A stretch of DNA of 7,263 nucleotides from contig QYPU01000087.1 of assembly GCA_007280145.1 (NCBI GenBank), positions 1 to 7,263 on the forward strand, read 5' to 3'. Positions 1 through 6,582 of this stretch are shown one piece after another. The first letter of the stretch is position 1. Each line of letters begins with the position of its first letter. Origin of the DNA: Dehalococcoidia bacterium (lineage in GTDB: Bacteria; Chloroflexota; Dehalococcoidia; GIF9; UBA5629). Both the position numbers and the translations under genes were made by a program. The notes under the pieces are model-generated. The model was not told the origin of the DNA. It made no database searches and worked only from the letters and a program-made list of their open reading frames with translations.

Positions 1-2037
1 CTGAGCCTTATGCTCAGGTAACACCTCGGCCAGAACGCCCTCAATGCCCACCTCACGGGCAATAGCCTCAGCGGTCTCCCGATTATCTCCAGTAAGCATT
101 ATAGTCTCAATGTCCATTTCATGTAGCGCTTTCACTACCTCCCTGGCATTCGGCTTGAGAATATCAGCCAGAGCAATGAGCCCCACCACCTGACTATCCA
201 CGCCTAAGAACATTACTGTCTTCCCTTGACCGAAGAGTTCGTTGGCTTTTTCCTCCAGTCCGTTTAGTAAAAAGCCTTTTTCCTTCATTAACCCGATGTT
301 GCCCAGGAGAAGTTTCTTGCCCTCCACCAAAGCTCCTACCCCCTGTCCGGGGATAGCATTAAAACCTGTGGCTAGAGGTACTTCCAGTTTTTTCTCTAAA
401 GCAGCCTTCACTACGGCCTCAGCTAATGGATGCTCTGAGACACGTTCGGCTGAGGCAGTCAGCCGGAGAACCTCTTCCGGCGAAGAAGAGGGTACAGCGA
501 TTATATCAGTTACCTCTGGCTCGCCACGGGTCAGAGTACCTGTTTTATCCAGCAATACAGTATTTATCTTGTGAGACGTCTCCAAAGCCTCACCATTCTT
601 AATAAGGACACCATACTCAGCCCCTTTACCCGTGCCTACCATAATAGCTGTTGGAGTCGCCAGCCCCAGGGCACAGGGACAGGCAATAATAAGCACCGCC
701 ACAAAATTGAGGGTAGCAAAGGTAAGAGCTGGAGGTGGCCCGGCAAAGTACCAGACTATAAAGGTGACGATGGCAATGCCAATAACTATCGGCACAAAGT
801 AGCTGGCAATGACATCAGCCAGACGCTGAATAGGAGCTTTGCTCCCCTGGGCTTCCTCTACCAATCTGACAATTCGAGCCAAGGCCGTATCCTTCCCCAC
901 CTTGGTCACCTCGAACTTAAAGCTACCTGTCTTATTGATGGAGGCACCAATAACCTCATCACCTACCTTTTTCTCTACAGGAATGCTCTCCCCCGTGAGC
1001 ATGGATTCATCAACGTTGGAATATCCTTCGCGGATAATGCCATCCACAGGAACTCGTTCTCCTGGACGCACCACGATAAGGTCACCGACTTGAACATCTT
1101 CGACAGGCATCTCTCTCTCCTCGCCTTCACGAATAACCAGGGCAGTCTTAGGATTCAGCCCAACAAGCTTTTTTATCGCTTCCGAAGTCTGCCCTTTGGC
1201 TCGTGATTCCAGGAAGCGGCCAAGTAGAACCAGGGCAATAATCATAGCTGAGGTATCGAAGTAGAGGCCAGGCTCTACCCCTGCAGCAGCAAAGAGAGCA
1301 GGAAATAGAACAGCTGTCATACTATAGAGGTAGGCCGCTGATATGCCTACGGCTATTAATGTATTCATATCGGCGGTCTTGTGTTTAAGTGCTCCCCATG
1401 CCCCCCGATAGAATCGCCAGCCAGCCCAGAACTGCACCGGAGTAGCAAGCGTCCAGAGCAGGTATGATTTACCTGTAAAAGAGGGGCCCCACCCCAGAGC
1501 CATAATTAGAAAGGCAAAGACAGCGGCAAAGATAAACCTGTTCCTTACAGTTCGAATCTCCCGCTGGGCAGCGGTGGTAACATCTTCCAGAGTCTCTGTT
1601 TCCGGCCCCAGTTCGTATCCAGCCTCTTTCACCGTCTGCCGCAGGTCAGCTACCCTCACTCCCTCAATATATTCGACAGTAGCCTTCTCCGAGGCTAGAT
1701 TAACTGTTGCAGAAACCACCCCCGGTATACCAGAGAGAGCTTTCTCCACCCGGGCAACGCAGGAGACACAGGTCATACCACCTACAAGGAAGATGGATTT
1801 CTTGGTCGCTACCCCGTAGCCCAGCCCAGAGACAGTATCCTTAATCTTGGCAAGACCTACCTTAGCAGAATCATACTCTATAGACACATCCTCTAGGGCG
1901 AAGTTAACCTCTGCCCGCTCCACCCCCGGTGTCTCAGCCAGGCCTTTCTCGATGGTAGCAGCACAGGTAGTACAGGTCATCCCGGTTACATGGATTCGAG
2001 CTTTCCCGAGCTTCTTAGAGCTTAATTTCTTATCCAT
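1..2037 (-). CDS. copA: Copper-exporting P1B-type ATPase CopA (partial, 3' end outside window)
   Basis: Membrane ATPase that exports Cu(I) from the cytoplasm. I translated the minus strand from the ATG at 2037 and found one uninterrupted frame of 679 codons to base 1. Two N-terminal heavy-metal-associated domains carry GMTCTTC (C22, C25) and GMTCVSC (C90, C93). Hydrophobic segments follow at about 166-182, 192-207, 224-247 and 257-275. The actuator domain has the TGE loop at 348-350. Further membrane segments lie at about 411-431 and 440-462, the latter with the CPC metal-binding motif (C453, C455). The phosphorylation motif DKTGT begins at D497. The nucleotide domain has SEHPL (H536), GQGVG (564-568) and TGDN (649-652). 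The TGDGxNDAP hinge and last two helices would lie beyond the left edge. CPC plus paired HMA domains indicates the copper/silver class (P1B-1). An in-frame TAG 12 nt upstream supports this start, but no Shine-Dalgarno is visible. The 174-nt gap and regulatory candidates suggest a unit separate from dfx. Confidence 0.95.
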   Translation of the reverse strand, partial: MDKKLSSKKLGKARIHVTGMTCTTCAATIEKGLAETPGVERAEVNFALEDVSIEYDSAKVGLAKIKDTVSGLGYGVATKKSIFLVGGMTCVSCVARVEKALSGIPGVVSATVNLASEKATVEYIEGVRVADLRQTVKEAGYELGPETETLEDVTTAAQREIRTVRNRFIFAAVFAFLIMALGWGPSFTGKSYLLWTLATPVQFWAGWRFYRGAWGALKHKTADMNTLIAVGISAAYLYSMTAVLFPALFAAAGVEPGLYFDTSAMIIALVLLGRFLESRAKGQTSEAIKKLVGLNPKTALVIREGEEREMPVEDVQVGDLIVVRPGERVPVDGIIREGYSNVDESMLTGESIPVEKKVGDEVIGASINKTGSFKFEVTKVGKDTALARIVRLVEEAQGSKAPIQRLADVIASYFVPIVIGIAIVTFIVWYFAGPPPALTFATLNFVAVLIIACPCALGLATPTAIMVGTGKGAEYGVLIKNGEALETSHKINTVLLDKTGTLTRGEPEVTDIIAVPSSSPEEVLRLTASAERVSEHPLAEAVVKAALEKKLEVPLATGFNAIPGQGVGALVEGKKLLLGNIGLMKEKGFLLNGLEEKANELFGQGKTVMFLGVDSQVVGLIALADILKPNAREVVKALHEMDIETIMLTGDNRETAEAIAREVGIEGVLAEVLPEHKAQ

Positions 2038-2084
2038 AACAAAAGTCTATAATTAGCTTGGAACTCTATCCTTCACAAAGTCTA

Positions 2085-2126
2085 CCCTGAGCGAGATTCT
2101 TCGGTCGCTCCGCTCACTCAGAATAA
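2085..2126. repeat. Short imperfect palindromic intergenic repeat (REP/MITE-like)
   Basis: The segment begins CCCTGAGCGAG and ends CTCAGAATAAC. Its inner arms ATTCT (2096-2100) and AGAAT (2120-2124) are inverted, and a small CGG/CCG hairpin lies between them. From memory, very similar 'CCTGAGCGA ... GATTCTTCG ... CTCAGAATGAC' palindromes occur many times between genes in some bacterial genomes, notably Dehalococcoidia-like Chloroflexota. Only one copy is in this window, so the repeat status rests on that resemblance, not on copies seen here. Confidence 0.45.
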
Positions 2127-2137
2127 CGCAAAACAAA

Positions 2138-2157
2138 GTAACCCACGGCGGGGTAAC
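2138..2157. promoter_or_regulatory. Candidate copper-repressor (CsoR-like) operator upstream of copA
   Basis: On the minus strand this reads GTTACCCCGCCGTGGGTTAC, an inverted repeat of 7-nt arms with one mismatch around a 6-nt centre. Operators of the CsoR copper-sensing repressor family are typically G-tract palindromes of the form TACCC-N-GGGTA. One half here (TACCCC) matches that pattern and the other (GGGTTA) is one base off. It lies about 100 nt upstream of the copA start, in the only sizeable gap before that gene. An alternative reading is a terminator hairpin, since TTTGTTTT follows it on the minus strand. The operator call is inference. Confidence 0.35.
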
Positions 2158-2194
2158 AGATAAGCAGCCTTGCAAAGGACCAACTACCCCACAT

Positions 2195-2217
2195 AAAAAA
2201 GCATAAATCCTTTAGCT
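2195..2217 (-). terminator. Possible weak intrinsic terminator after dfx
   Basis: On the minus strand AGCTAAA (2217-2211) can pair with TTTATGCT (2207-2200) around a GGA loop with one bulged T. Six T residues (2200-2195) end the structure. The stem starts in the last codon of dfx and includes its stop. It has only two G-C pairs, so it would be weak, but its position and T-run fit a terminator separating dfx from copA. Confidence 0.35.
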
Positions 2218-2589
2218 AGATTTCCATAAGCCGTGAACATTGCAGTATTCTCTGGCAGTTACTTTTTGTGGTTTAATATCGAACTCTGCCTCCGGTTTTT
2301 CCCCCGGTTTAAGAAATATCCGGCAACTCTTGCCGTCGGCGGTTATTTCCACCCACTCTATGTAATGCTTCTCCTCCATTGGATGGGGAATATCGCCAAC
2401 CTTGACCTTTATCCCTTTGTCTGTTGTTTCTACAACCGGCACATGCTTTTCCAGGCCAACATCCGCGGCCTTCTCCTGCAGCAACTCCATTGGCTGCCCA
2501 CAACAGACCAGCTCACCTTTCCCGGTATGCAGCACCTCGACAATATTGCCACAAACATTGCACCTATAAACTTGTTTTAATCCTGTCAT
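2212..2589 (-). CDS. dfx: Desulfoferrodoxin (2Fe superoxide reductase)
   Basis: Cytoplasmic enzyme that reduces superoxide to hydrogen peroxide without making O2, using electrons from rubredoxin. The 125 residues match the usual two-domain length. The N-terminal desulforedoxin-like domain holds a Cys4 iron site (C10, C13, C29, C30; CxxC and CC patterns). The C-terminal neelaredoxin-like domain has the catalytic His4Cys iron ligands H49, H69, H75, H119 and C116, in motifs EKHVP, HPMEEKH and CNxHGLW. E47-K48 before the first histidine match the catalytic loop of the family. The start is set by GGAGG 7 nt upstream. It lies 100 nt after the flavodiiron gene on the same strand, and the rubredoxin domain of the upstream Hrb is a plausible electron donor. 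No residue expected of the family is missing. Confidence 0.97.
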   Translation of the reverse strand: MTGLKQVYRCNVCGNIVEVLHTGKGELVCCGQPMELLQEKAADVGLEKHVPVVETTDKGIKVKVGDIPHPMEEKHYIEWVEITADGKSCRIFLKPGEKPEAEFDIKPQKVTAREYCNVHGLWKSS

Positions 2590-2689
2590 CCTACTACCTC
2601 CTTTTTCTGATGATTCTGCTAGCCAGAAAAGCTAAAGTGGTTCTACTCTCTTCTCCGCACCTCCTCTCTGCCTTAGGGCAAAAATTCCA
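2590..2689 (-). promoter_or_regulatory. Leader region upstream of dfx with alternative hairpins
   Basis: This 100-nt gap is long for the cluster. On the minus strand TTTTCTG (2630-2624) can pair either with CAGAA at 2618-2614 (5 bp, loop GCTAG) or, over 7 bp, with CAGAAAA at 2609-2603. The second arm nearly abuts the dfx Shine-Dalgarno GGAGG (2601-2597). A second GGAGG at 2664-2660 has no ORF of useful length after it. I see no clear terminator for the preceding gene and no strong promoter, so this may be a transcribed leader. Its regulatory role is conjecture. Confidence 0.25.
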
Positions 2690-3874
2690 CTAAGCGAAGC
2701 CTTGCCCTTTGTGCTTCTGGACAATGGTATCGGCCAGATTATCCAGAGCTCTGAAATCAGCTTCTTTCGGGGACCCCTTACTAAGTACCGGCTCCAATAA
2801 TTCTACTTTCAGGTTAGGTATCATCCCGGCGAGTTGTTCCACCGCCTTGCCTCCCCAGCCATAGGAGCCAATAATAGAGGCAAACTTCAAATTGGGTCTC
2901 AGGGCATTTGCCAGAAAGGCAGCATAGACAACATTCGGATGCGCACCAGCCAGAACGGTAGGCGTCCCGATAACAATGGTCGCCGCATCAACCAGTGACA
3001 TCGCCAGTTTCCCAATGTCAGTCACTGTGAGGTCAAATTGCTTCACCGTCACACCCCTTTGGGTTAAAGCCCCAACAAGGTATTCCACCATCTTACGGGT
3101 GTTGTCATGCATCGAGATATAGGGTAACACCACGATGTTCCCGGGCTCATCAAATGCCCAGCTATGATACGCTTTCAGTATGAACTCTGGCTTATCGTGC
3201 ATAGGCCCATGGCTGGGAGCGATGATGTCAATCGCATAATCCTTTATTTTCTCAAGGTTCTTCTGGATAGTCGTTCGGAAGGGCATCATAATCTCCGCAT
3301 AATACCTCTTGGCTGCCTCATAGACTTGCCCCCCGTCGGTTACATACATGTCCGTCGTAGCTAGATGTGAGCCAAAGAAATCACAGGGGAACAGTATTTT
3401 GTCCTCTCTCAAATAGGTAAGCATCGTCTCTGGCCAGTGAACCCATGGAGCATGGATAAACTCCAGGGTTCTGTCTCCCAGGGAAATAGTCTCTTTATCC
3501 TCGACGATTATAAACCTCTCTTCTGAAATCAGCAGCAAGTCGATAAGCATCCCCTTGCACCTGGATGTGCAAACGACTTTTGCCTGAGGATACTTCCCAA
3601 GGACTCGGGGGAGGGTACCCGAATGGTCCTGCTCAGCGTGATTGGTAACCACATAATCTATATTTTTAACCTCAAGGTGGTCCAGATGATTTATCAGCAC
3701 TTCCTCCATAGCAGGGTCTACCGTATCAATAAGAGCTGTCTTCTCCGCCCCCTTAACTAGATATGAGTTATAGCTCGTGCCATCGGGGAGCGGTATAAGC
3801 GCATCAAACAACCGCCTATCCCAGTCAATTGCCCCTACCCAGTAGACTCCAGTCCTTATCTCTCTTGGTTTCAT
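2690..3874 (-). CDS. fprA: A-type flavoprotein (flavodiiron O2/NO reductase)
   Basis: Soluble flavodiiron protein that reduces O2 to water and/or NO to N2O in anaerobes. Its 394 residues match the two-domain class A family. Residues 1 to about 240 form the metallo-beta-lactamase-like domain with the complete di-iron set: H79, E81, D83 and H84 (motif HAEQDH), H146 (VHWPE), D165 (PCDFFG) and H222 (SHGP). Residues about 246-394 are a flavodoxin domain with an FMN phosphate loop at SMHDNT (254-259). No rubredoxin or flavin reductase extension is present, so electrons must come from outside. The upstream Hrb gene ends 1 nt before this start and is the expected partner, as in the hrb/fprA cluster known from Moorella. 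The ribosome site AAGGA lies inside the hrb 3' end, 9 nt before the ATG, which suggests translational coupling. Whether O2 or NO is the main substrate cannot be told from sequence. Confidence 0.96.
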   Translation of the reverse strand: MKPREIRTGVYWVGAIDWDRRLFDALIPLPDGTSYNSYLVKGAEKTALIDTVDPAMEEVLINHLDHLEVKNIDYVVTNHAEQDHSGTLPRVLGKYPQAKVVCTSRCKGMLIDLLLISEERFIIVEDKETISLGDRTLEFIHAPWVHWPETMLTYLREDKILFPCDFFGSHLATTDMYVTDGGQVYEAAKRYYAEIMMPFRTTIQKNLEKIKDYAIDIIAPSHGPMHDKPEFILKAYHSWAFDEPGNIVVLPYISMHDNTRKMVEYLVGALTQRGVTVKQFDLTVTDIGKLAMSLVDAATIVIGTPTVLAGAHPNVVYAAFLANALRPNLKFASIIGSYGWGGKAVEQLAGMIPNLKVELLEPVLSKGSPKEADFRALDNLADTIVQKHKGQGFA

Positions 3875-3875
3875 C

Positions 3876-4562
3876 TTACTCTATCCTTTCAAAATCGCTC
3901 TTGGCAGCCCCACAGATAGGGCACACCCAGTCATCCGGTATCTCTTCGAAGGGTGTCCCTGGCTTTATTCCGCCATCAGGGTCACCCAACTCAGGGTCAT
4001 AAATATAACCACAAACGGTGCACTTATATTTCGCCACTTTCGGTGCTACCTCCCTTTTCTCTTCGATATAGCTGGGAGCTGTCTTTGGGGTGGTGCCTCT
4101 TTTGACCTGATGATAATACGCATAAGTCATAGGTTCGCCTTCTTTCACAATATCCGCTCCCACAATCTCTCCTACAAAGATGGTATGAGTCCCGACATCC
4201 ACCTGACTGATTACCCTGGCTTCAAGATAAGCTAAGGTATGGTCGAGCATTATTGGGGCCCTGGTTTCGCCCAACTTATAATTTATATTCTTGAGTTTAT
4301 CTACTTCTCTGCCCGATTTGAAGCCAAAATTGCCGATGAAGTTCAGGGGAGTATCCTGGGAAAGGATTGAAACGGTAAATACCTTACTTTCCGCAATAAA
4401 CTCATGAGTGAAATTTTTCTTATTGATGCTCACAGCAATAACCGGTGGCTCAGATGTGATTTGGAAGACCGTATTGGCAATCTGACCATTGAGCTTGCCT
4501 TCCTTTACGGAACACACAACATACAGACCGTAACCTAATTTATGAAGAGCTTTGAGATTCAT
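3876..4562 (-). CDS. hrb: Flavin reductase-rubredoxin fusion (high-molecular-weight rubredoxin)
   Basis: Predicted NAD(P)H-dependent electron donor to the flavodiiron protein. Residues 1 to about 150 form a flavin reductase-like FMN-binding split-barrel domain, with family-like stretches at GLYVVCS (12-18), PPVIAVSINKKNFT (39-52) and TFVGEI-type THTIFVGEIV (125-134). A charged Pro/Lys-rich linker spans about 151-178. Residues about 179-228 form a complete rubredoxin with CTVCGYIYDP (C181, C184) and CPICGA (C214, C217), plus the usual GIKPGTPFEEIPDDW segment. This architecture is that of Hrb from Moorella, where it passes electrons from NADH to FprA. Here fprA starts 1 nt downstream. The start is supported by GGAGG 6 nt before the ATG, and sufB ends 22 nt upstream. 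The rubredoxin domain may also serve the superoxide reductase and the ferritin-like protein of the cluster, which is inference. Confidence 0.93.
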   Translation of the reverse strand: MNLKALHKLGYGLYVVCSVKEGKLNGQIANTVFQITSEPPVIAVSINKKNFTHEFIAESKVFTVSILSQDTPLNFIGNFGFKSGREVDKLKNINYKLGETRAPIMLDHTLAYLEARVISQVDVGTHTIFVGEIVGADIVKEGEPMTYAYYHQVKRGTTPKTAPSYIEEKREVAPKVAKYKCTVCGYIYDPELGDPDGGIKPGTPFEEIPDDWVCPICGAAKSDFERIE

Positions 4563-4584
4563 TATTCACCTCCGCTAACCTAAT

Positions 4585-5823
4585 TTACATAATGTCCTTT
4601 TGGCTGACTTCAACAGCTCGCTGCAACTCAAGGTTGAGCTCAGGCGGCAGTCCCTCGATATCTATTCTCAGAAAGCCTCTGACTATAGTAGCCGTAGCCT
4701 CATCAGGCGTTAAGCCTCGCATCATCAGGTACTCCACTTCCTCTTCAGCTATCTTGCCTACAGCCGCCTCATGTGACAGGTCTATGCCAGCCAGCATCCC
4801 TCTTAGCTCTGGTATGGCATGAATCGTGCCTCCCCCCTGCAGTATCAAGCCGCGACACTCAAGATGTCCCCTGACCTCAGGGGCATTGCCTTCTATGTAA
4901 CCTCGAGAGATAATGTTTCCCCCGGTGGTAATAGCCCGTGCTATTATCTCCGTCCTGGCTCCTTTCCCATCGAGGATAACCTGAGAGCCCAGGTCCATAG
5001 TAGAGCCGGGTGGCGCAATCAGGATGCTATTAAACCTGGCTATTGCGTTGTCCCCAACGCACCTTGCCATTGGGTTTGTTTGCAATGAGCGAACTGGCTT
5101 CATAATTACATAGTTGCTAAGGAACACCCCATCTTCCTCAACGATTATGCCGGTACGAGGCCGTACTTCTATCTCCGGCGTCCAATTATGTATCATTGTA
5201 AAGCTGACCTTAGCCCCCCGCTTGATGTAGAACTCAGAAACCCCCAGGTGTAATCCCGGTTCTTCCCTGGGAGCTGTAGTGCAGCCGGTAATGATATGCA
5301 ACTCTGAGCCTTCTTCAGCAATAATGATATTATGGACATTTTGGGCCAGGTTACTTTTGGCCAGATAAAGGCAAGCCTGAACAGGATACAACGTCTTGCT
5401 ACCGGGCAATGCCCTGATGAAGTAGCCATTACTCTGGTTAAGCTCAACATGGGCAGTATATTTATCGCTATCCACAGCTACAGCTTTCCAAAAATAATTG
5501 GAAAGCCAGTTGTATTTCTCCAGTGCCTGGTTAGTGCCCATTACCTCTATGCCCTCTTGCCTTGCCAGGCTGTGTATTACGGAATGGTCCATCTGAATGA
5601 TAGTTCCTGAGCGCTGACTATCGTCACCTAACGTAATCCCAGCTCGCATCATTTGTTCCCTAGTCTCATCTGGTAATTGCGATGGAGCATCCTGATAAGG
5701 CAACTCTTCTGCAGACTGAGTATATTTCTCCAAATCTATATCCTCACCCAGAGACGCACGCTTAGATAATGCGGCTCTGGCTTTATCCACAGACGATTTA
5801 GAAGACTCTATTTTCTTGTGCAT
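4585..5823 (-). CDS. sufB: SufB/SufD-type Fe-S cluster assembly scaffold (SmsB-like)
   Basis: Scaffold partner of the SufC ATPase in Fe-S cluster assembly, cytoplasmic. The 412 residues are shorter than classical SufB (about 470-495). Residues about 1-110 form a helical N-terminal part, about 120-335 a repetitive beta-helix core, and the C-terminal helical region has the family hallmark DLSHEAAVGKI (348-358) followed by YLMMRGLTPDEA (365-376), where SufC docks. Cysteines are at 151, 181, 255 and 323. The cysteine that precedes the HEA motif by 9 residues in E. coli SufB aligns with a glycine here, so the classical assembly cysteine seems absent. H335 and E339 nearby are candidate ligands. No sufD, sufS, sufU or sufE accompanies it, which fits the two-gene SUF-like minimal system (SMS). 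The start overlaps sufC by 16 nt; a weak GAAGAG precedes it. SufB versus SufD naming is not meaningful for this ancestral type. Confidence 0.88.
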   Translation of the reverse strand: MHKKIESSKSSVDKARAALSKRASLGEDIDLEKYTQSAEELPYQDAPSQLPDETREQMMRAGITLGDDSQRSGTIIQMDHSVIHSLARQEGIEVMGTNQALEKYNWLSNYFWKAVAVDSDKYTAHVELNQSNGYFIRALPGSKTLYPVQACLYLAKSNLAQNVHNIIIAEEGSELHIITGCTTAPREEPGLHLGVSEFYIKRGAKVSFTMIHNWTPEIEVRPRTGIIVEEDGVFLSNYVIMKPVRSLQTNPMARCVGDNAIARFNSILIAPPGSTMDLGSQVILDGKGARTEIIARAITTGGNIISRGYIEGNAPEVRGHLECRGLILQGGGTIHAIPELRGMLAGIDLSHEAAVGKIAEEEVEYLMMRGLTPDEATATIVRGFLRIDIEGLPPELNLELQRAVEVSQKDIM

Positions 5824-6566
5824 TTTCTACACTCTTCGTAATCCTTGCTTTTTATTGTCGCCAGTATCTCATGAGGGTCTCCCCCTCCCTCACAGACTAT
5901 CCTGCCATCAATAAGGACATAGCCCGTACGGGCATTGACATAGTCTAAAATATGGCCGGTATGGGTGATAATAAGGCCAGCATGGCTCCGGTCACGTATT
6001 GGACATTCTTTCTGTAGAAGCTCTCTTATTAGCTCACCGATTAGGGCTATATTTACCAGGTCAACGCCAGACTCAGGCTCATCTAACAAGGCCAGGTCTG
6101 GATTTTGAGCCAGCAACTGCACCAGCTCCGAGCGTTTTATTTCCCCTCCAGAAAATCCGTAGTTTATCTCCCTGTCCATAAGCTCAGCCAGGTTGGCTTT
6201 CCCCGCTATTCTGTCTACAGTTTCCTTGCTTGTCTCTCCTCTAGTACAGGCAGCTACCATATCCCGAGTCTTCACCCCACGAATAACTGGCGGCCTTTGC
6301 ACAGCCATACCAATTCCCAGGCGGGCTCTCTCATCCATGGGTAATCCCACTATATCCTTGCCTTTAAAGATAATGCTGCCCCTGGTTACCTGGTATTTAG
6401 GAGAACCCATTATCGCCATGAGAAGGGTAGTCTTGCCACTGCCGTTAGGACCAAAAAGGACATGCGTCTCACCAGCTTTAATGCTCAAATTTACATCATG
6501 CAAAATCTCCTTGTCACCCACCGCCACACTTAGCTGTTTAATTTCTAACATATTTTCTCCATCCAT
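5808..6566 (-). CDS. sufC: SufC-type Fe-S assembly ATPase (SmsC-like)
   Basis: Soluble ABC-type ATPase that drives Fe-S cluster assembly on its SufB partner. With the start chosen here it has 252 residues, typical for SufC. Motifs: Walker A GPNGSGKTT (39-47), Q-loop Q90, signature FSGGE (138-142), Walker B LALLDEP (158-164, catalytic E163) and switch histidine H202 (ITHTGH). There are no membrane segments, and sufB overlaps its 3' end by 16 nt, which separates it from transport ATPases. An ATG at 6593 gives nine more residues but would overlap the upstream gene by 11 nt. The strong GGAGG at 6579-6575 lies inside that extension and 8 nt before the ATG at 6566, so the shorter form is preferred. 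The C-terminus ends ECRKCTRK, a CxxC pair (C246, C249) not part of the core fold. Archaeal-type sequence features pair it with the SmsB-like scaffold. Confidence 0.93.
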   Translation of the reverse strand: MDGENMLEIKQLSVAVGDKEILHDVNLSIKAGETHVLFGPNGSGKTTLLMAIMGSPKYQVTRGSIIFKGKDIVGLPMDERARLGIGMAVQRPPVIRGVKTRDMVAACTRGETSKETVDRIAGKANLAELMDREINYGFSGGEIKRSELVQLLAQNPDLALLDEPESGVDLVNIALIGELIRELLQKECPIRDRSHAGLIITHTGHILDYVNARTGYVLIDGRIVCEGGGDPHEILATIKSKDYEECRKCTRK

Positions 6567-6574
6567 TTTCATTA

Positions 6575-6579
6575 CCTCC
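6575..6579 (-). promoter_or_regulatory. Shine-Dalgarno deciding the sufC start
   Basis: The minus strand reads AAGGAGGTAATGAAAATGG. The GGAGG core is 8 nt from the ATG at 6566-6564 but only 2 nt from the ATG at 6572-6570 and downstream of the ATG at 6593. Ideal spacing points to 6566 as the initiation codon. Confidence 0.75.
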
Positions 6580-6582
6580 TTA

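Larger units (their letters stand above)
2038..2211. other. Intergenic region between dfx and copA
   Basis: No gene is apparent in these 174 bases. In minus-strand order the region holds a weak AT-rich hairpin with a T-run just after dfx, a GC-rich imperfect palindrome at 2138-2157, a short repeat-like palindrome at 2085-2126, and an AT-rich stretch directly before the copA ATG containing TATAGA 8 nt from the start codon. It is the natural place for a dfx terminator and a copA promoter, but I cannot identify a convincing -35/-10 pair. Confidence 0.7.

Noticed and set aside
571..1206. Plus-strand open frame of 211 codons antisense to copA
   Set aside because: It lies wholly opposite the continuous CopA frame, which has every P-type ATPase motif. 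The predicted protein is low-complexity and shows no recognisable family or ribosome site.
2233..2580. Plus-strand frame almost exactly opposite dfx
   Set aside because: The minus-strand frame has all desulfoferrodoxin metal ligands; the antisense product is an artefact of its codon pattern.
2640..2664. GGAGG followed by a GTG, as a tiny gene between fprA and dfx
   Set aside because: The GTG overlaps the purine tract with no proper spacing and reaches a stop after five codons.
5193..5450. Second minus-strand frame inside sufB
   Set aside because: It sits in another frame within the intact SufB coding region, with no ribosome site and no known domain.
4585..5823. Naming the scaffold SufD
   Set aside because: The length is close to SufD, but the SHEAAVGKI and YLMxRG C-terminal motif and the lone pairing with SufC fit the ancestral SufB/SmsB type better.
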